Shown here in pieces: positions 59,730-64,000 of a stretch of DNA of 64,000 bases (position 1 is the stretch's first letter; every line of letters starts with the position of its first letter). The notes under the pieces were generated by a model that was not told the origin of the DNA, did not search any database, and saw only the letters and a list, made by a program, of their open reading frames with translations. A program made the translations under genes and the position numbers. The stretch comes from Stromatinia cepivora (taxonomy: Eukaryota > Ascomycota > Leotiomycetes > Helotiales > Sclerotiniaceae), in NCBI GenBank assembly GCA_014898415.1, contig RCTD01000010.1:1302001-1366000 (forward strand), written 5' to 3'.

Positions 59730-60171
59730 TTATCGCCTACTTGCTGATTTTGCTGAACTCATCGCCGAAAGATATTTCTCCAGCTCAGCACTTTGTGTCT
59801 TTGAATGTTCGTTTCTTTCACTGGCTTTTCTTGATTTGATAATACAACGGTTTCGACCGGAGGTAGCAAGCACTGCCCAGAATCGTGCGTTTGGGTCAGA
59901 GGGTCCGAAGGTATGACTATTGCTCGCCGAGTTGATCATGTTAGAAGAAATTCACGCCGAGATTTGCAGACTCAGAAAAACGCTTATCGCTTGACTTATT
60001 CTCCTTTCTCTAAGCCTTTGGCGATTTGATGCTTGTGGGGGTATTCATCAGAAATGTTTGTAATGATTTCGGGGATGTCTCAAGTGAGTTTTGGTGAAAG
60101 CTTTTATTGTTTGCTGCTTTTTTTGCTACCGTTTGCTCCTCCTTCTGACCAAAGGTTTTGTCAGCTGCCAT
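59730..60171 (-). pseudogene. Possible small or broken - strand gene, two pieces in different frames
   Basis: Piece one is 60171-60010 (53 codons, starts MAADKTFGQKEEQTVAKKAA, Lys/Thr/Ser-rich). Piece two is 59939-59730 (69 codons, starts MINSASNSHTFGPSDPNARF, basic). They lie in line on the - strand within the gene cluster but in different frames, and I found no convincing intron joining them. They may be two exons, a decayed paralog or chance. Confidence 0.3.
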
Positions 60172-61157
60172 TCCAGGCACTTTGGTTGCTGAGACCTGGA
60201 GGATTTAGGTAGGTGTAGACGCGGGATAATGTGAAAAAATGGATTGACGTTAATCTTATAGAAGGTTTGCGGTATTACAATTCTGATATAGTTTCTAAGA
60301 GCTGAAGGTCAATTTAATTTATGCTAAATTCTCTTCCACTACGGTACAGCTGATACTGCAATAGTTGCAAGATCGTAGAGTAGCCGTACTGCCAAAGGAA
60401 GGTTCTTCAAACTTCCATTTCTAACTTTTCTGACACGTCAATTATTGGATATACAGATGAGGACCCGGAGATTAGGATGCATAAAACAATATACAAGCCT
60501 ACTAGTAGTAAGTTGTTTTAGCTTCAGTTCGCTGAAAGTAAAATTGTTTTAGCACTAAAAAGAAGGGGAATTGTCTGATTAATACCCGTTCCTGCAACAT
60601 TCTGATCAAAAGGCACTTACACCCTCCTATTTCAAGGACTTACTCAGTAATACCCCGGTTCCCTTTATTTTTCTAGCAGTATTTGATTGCTTTTGATATG
60701 CTTGCCTCCTGCACCATGCGTGACTTTCATACTTTTTAGGGCACGACTGAGTTCCGACTCTTTATCCTTTGCATAATTCAGAGCTATCAATGTAACAAAC
60801 GTAGTAATAATATTCATTTCGAGTGATTAGATATAAAGATATCTTTAGCATAGACTCTGTTCTACAACAAGTCCTATATACCCCATCTGATTGACGCAGA
60901 TTAGATCTCGAATACGCCCATATCCTCGATGAACAATACGCGTTGAATATTTTAGGCTTAACTATCATCTTCTGAGAACTAGAATTTCATGAGAAATTTA
61001 TACAACGCCGAAATGATTGTACACAATGGATCTCTTTCTTCCGTACTTTCTTTACTTCCCCAATCATCTTGACCGGAGAGCGTAAGGAAATCGTGTCGAA
61101 CAAAACATTCTACCAAAATAGTTCATCCCAAAACCTACGTTCTTATATCATGGAGCT
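60172..61157. other. Intergenic DNA, no supported gene
   Basis: No frame with domain, splice or family support. A 68-codon - strand frame at 60762-60968 looks like chance. Confidence 0.4.
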
Positions 61158-61596
61158 CACCAGAAAGAATCCTCTTCGTCTTGTAGTTTCTCGATAGATC
61201 GAACGAAGGAAATAGCGCCTGCAGGAACTAATACGGCTCGACGTTTGCTGTCCTTACCGACTTCAAAACTCCCATGTGACGGGTGATGCTCAAAATTTAC
61301 TGAGGCTTGAGCTGGCTGTTTGGCTTTGGTATTTTTAGGGGCAGAGATTAAAATTTCCGCGATACAGTTTCTCCTCCAGCAACCTTACCCGCCTTTTCCG
61401 TGCCAAGCCTCTTAGCTGCGATTGGGGGCTCTTTGTTGAAGTCCGTTATTGCTAACTCCAACAGAGAGCCACGGCATCTCTCTGCCGATGCCTTGACGGG
61501 ATTTTCGCCTGTAGAGGTAAACCGTTTCGAGATGACACCTTCTCGAAAGCGTAGTGGACGTGGTGCGCGTGGTGGTGAAGGGATAGAACTAGTCAT
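61158..61596 (-). pseudogene. SPPRAPRP-motif paralog with a frame break
   Basis: The first frame, from ATG 61596, begins MTSSIPSPPRAPRPLRFRE and runs to a TAA at 61348. The next frame continues without a stop from about 61356 to TGA 61158-61160 and ends LQDEEDSFW, like the EEASFW end of the gene at 58448. The break falls in an AAATTTTAA stretch, so a one-base indel or base error is likely; a tiny intron is less likely. The unbroken protein would be about 145 residues. An upstream ATG at 61827 would add 77 residues without family resemblance, so 61596 is preferred. Confidence 0.55.
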
Positions 61597-62582
61597 TATG
61601 CCCTTCTGAAAGATTATTATGATGAATGTTTGATTGTATTGAAAACTTATTCCAGTTGTGGTTCCCATAAAAGTTCTTTTTCTATTGGGTATTGCTGCGA
61701 TGGGTAATGCTCGTGTTTTTATAGGATGACCGTTGTGACATATCGATGTATAGATAGACAGTTCTATTTTCCGCAGAATTACAGCTTCATCAATGTTAAG
61801 CCATAAAGCGCTGTCCAATATTTGCAAAAATATTCACCTTTTTGTTGTTAATGTTACACATTGCAGCCCATCATCTCTGGGTAAATCCTAAAAGATATTC
61901 TTGCACGGCAAGGTGAAGTGGAGCGAAACACTTCAGCTCATGCTACACATTGATATGGTTTTTTTTGGTATATAGAACTCTGGAGTATATCACGGAGCCA
62001 CACGAAATTGGAACCGCTAGAAATTTCATTTTTTGCCTAGGGTGGGAGCGGGCGGTTAAATATAAGTAGAAGATAATTTGGCTAGCGATTGACATCTGAC
62101 GTGCATAGTATCTAGCAGACGTGAGAGGAACAATCGCACGGTTAATAGCTGCAATAATCATTCAAGAGACTACAAGTCACAAGCCATGTCGAATTTGCCA
62201 GTGATCACGAGGTGATATAGTTTTCCACGACATTGCTTGTTTCAAAGTTTCCAGTTATATTTGAATGAGAATATGAGCAAACTTGATTTTTGAATCATTA
62301 TCACCTGGCAATTTGGTTTTTATATGTTTTACATAAGATTCTCACGGAACAATCACAGTTACAGTTCACAAGGATCATGCTCAGCAATGTTGATTCTAGT
62401 ATTTACCAATGTCTGAAGCCCAGTAGTCATTGTGACTTCTTAATCTGTTAAATTAACAAGCCAACTTCTCTCCCATTATTAATCGAAACATTCTTTCTCC
62501 TTGCTGATACGGTAAAGACGGACACTAGTCCACCATAATGGCAGAGTCCACAATCCAATGGCATGCTAACCTCATTGCTCTA
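61597..62582. other. Intergenic DNA
   Basis: Includes the probable promoter of the 61158-61596 gene. No gene supported. Confidence 0.45.
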
Positions 62583-63344
62583 CTAAAGGGTACTTCCCTC
62601 CTCACGTACCGACTTGCTCACAATAACAAAAGTATCGTCGTTAGCGGCAGAGCTTGTCATATCAAAGCTCTTCCTATCTATGGTAACATTGTGGACCATC
62701 TCACCATGGTCTTTGCTGAACTTGATGGCGGCATCAGCAGGGTCTGTAGCTTTAGACCCGCCCCCGCCACTTACACCTGCCCCGTCTCGGAGTTGATGAT
62801 ATTTCGTACCGACGGGTAGGTCGCCCCCACTCCACTCATCTGCCTCTCTATCCTTATTCTTCCCCTCGAGCCAAATATTTGCTTCTAGCTGCACCATACG
62901 ATTGTAGTATTGCTTCTTCGCGCTGCTTCGAGGAACTCCGATGGAATTCAAGGGTGTATGTGGAAAGCTGTCTCGGAATCTGACTCTGCGTTGCATGTCA
63001 GGTTGCTTTTGACCTAATACTTTTGCCCCGATCGGTATTTGAGTGTTCCTTTCGTTCCATAGCTTAGTTTCAAGTGCAACGCCTTCGCAAGGAGGCGTTG
63101 TAACATTATCCTCAAATAATATTCTGCGCTGCGCACCTTGAGGCTTTTCGTCCGATACCTCTAGTTCAATTTGTGCTTTGATATTTGCCTGGATCCACAA
63201 CTTCTTTTCTGAGTCTACCATGCGATGGTAATATTGTTTTTTCACAGAATTGCGGATAACTTGAAGTTCTTTTCCGGATGGATTTGTGACGTTAGGTCCG
63301 AATCGAACATGGTGGAAGGTACAAGGTCGTGATGAGGTAGACAT
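62583..63344 (-). CDS. Hypothetical protein with internal repeats and RVxF-like motifs (253 aa)
   Basis: One open frame from ATG 63344. Three repeats start HVRFGPNVTNPSG (residue 12), RILFEDNVTTPPC (74) and RVRFRDSFPHTPL (120). Repeats one and three continue with SVKKQYYHRMV (33-43) and SAKKQYYNRMV (141-151) and then an E...W helix (EKKLW, EANIW). Repeat two has lost that part. The C-terminal third is Gly/Asp-rich and charged. The RVRF, RILF and HVRF cores fit the loose consensus of protein phosphatase 1 docking motifs, which is only suggestive. No signal peptide or known domain was seen. It belongs to the same - strand cluster and its RR-V-R core recalls PRRVLR of the neighbours. Confidence 0.7.
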   Translation of the reverse strand: MSTSSRPCTFHHVRFGPNVTNPSGKELQVIRNSVKKQYYHRMVDSEKKLWIQANIKAQIELEVSDEKPQGAQRRILFEDNVTTPPCEGVALETKLWNERNTQIPIGAKVLGQKQPDMQRRVRFRDSFPHTPLNSIGVPRSSAKKQYYNRMVQLEANIWLEGKNKDREADEWSGGDLPVGTKYHQLRDGAGVSGGGGSKATDPADAAIKFSKDHGEMVHNVTIDRKSFDMTSSAANDDTFVIVSKSVREEGSTL

Positions 63345-64000
63345 ATTGACAGCAATCTGGGTTTAAATATTTTTGCGATCAAGAACTAGTAACAGACAGA
63401 ATGTGAATGTAATGAATGTTGTAATGATAGGTGTTTGAGTGGTGTGAGTATGAAGTTTTGGAGAGGGAGGTTGGTTTATTTATTTACTCGTAGATGCGCG
63501 ATTTTTCATCAGAACGGATAGAGACTGATACGGTGCAGAATTAATCCTATTATATATATTGTCCTTGAATTCCGTGACGACTTGGCCGATTAGTCTTCTT
63601 TAGTCATACGGGTGTGTCATCAAACAAGATCAAGGGAGCTATAACTAAATGCAGTAGTGTACGGAGAAAATATTTTAACCGTAAGAATATTATGAACAGC
63701 ATGATACAAGTTCGCATACAAGTTTGCATATGCTGCATGAAAGAAAACGCGTGATTATAATTCTTTGAGGTCGGACACTAAAAGTAAGCATTCGCCTAAG
63801 CCCCTCCAATTCTGGCGTCGGAGCTGGGAGATGAATGCACATATCAAAAAAAGCTGAGTTGATATCTAATCAAGTTGTTCAAAATGAAGATCTTCTCCCT
63901 ATTTACGTATCACAAGATGACGACAATTTAAACTGTCAGAGTAGTGCATTTGGGTCTTTAGTATTTGATTAGCAGGCCGGTATAGCTTGCCGATGTTAGC
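63345..64000. other. Upstream region of the last gene, no further gene seen
   Basis: Promoter-side DNA of the 62583-63344 gene and further intergenic sequence to the window edge. Nothing else was recognised. Confidence 0.45.

Noticed and set aside
1..64000. tRNA, rRNA and other structured RNA genes
   Set aside because: None could be recognised by eye on either strand. The only tRNA-related sequence is the copia primer site, which is a complement of a tRNA arm and not a gene.

Overview
The window reads as nuclear DNA of a filamentous ascomycete, most likely a leotiomycete (inference). It alternates between very AT-rich blocks of nested, mutated retrotransposons and islands of balanced base composition that carry fungal genes. 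Differences between paired LTRs are nearly all C/T and G/A transitions, and old reading frames are broken mainly by TAA, TAG and TGA codons. That is the signature of repeat-induced point mutation (RIP). No rRNA, tRNA, CRISPR array or bacterial-type gene was recognised.

Positions 1-12947 are a Ty3/gypsy element on the + strand (copy A), cut by three later insertions: a Pogo/Tigger DNA transposon (1-1816, itself holding a solo LTR at 403-711), a copia-like element (2434-9180) and a 1.5 kb non-autonomous LTR element (11065-12590). Positions 12948-22574 are a gene island with an intact secreted GH128-type glucanase gene and a three-exon DUF2306-type membrane protein gene that has one in-frame stop. 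Positions 22575-46352 are a second copy of the same gypsy family (copy B) on the - strand, flanked by the target duplication ATCTA. It is cut by a copia-like element (24724-30209) and by an 11.2 kb gypsy element, D (32871-44087). Because A and B are in inverted orientation, each serves as the empty site that proves the insertions in the other.

Element D carries a long extra reading frame (about 40439-43624) downstream of integrase. It stays in one frame for about 1,060 codons, and I could not assign it to any known family. It is the best candidate here for something undescribed.

Positions 46353-64000 are mostly gene-bearing. A young Ty1/copia element (48010-53776) has 529 bp LTRs with two differences, the duplication CCGCA and a half-tRNA-type primer site. 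It sits inside the second exon of a host gene on the - strand, and removing it restores the host frame. Beyond it is a cluster of small, unassigned - strand genes (55138-63344). Three share an SPPRAPxPxR motif and one has three repeats, each with an RVxF-like core. This looks like a lineage-specific, tandemly expanding family next to unstable repeat DNA.

Likely order of events (inference): A and B inserted, other elements nested into them and were RIP-mutated, and the copia at 48010 arrived last and escaped RIP.
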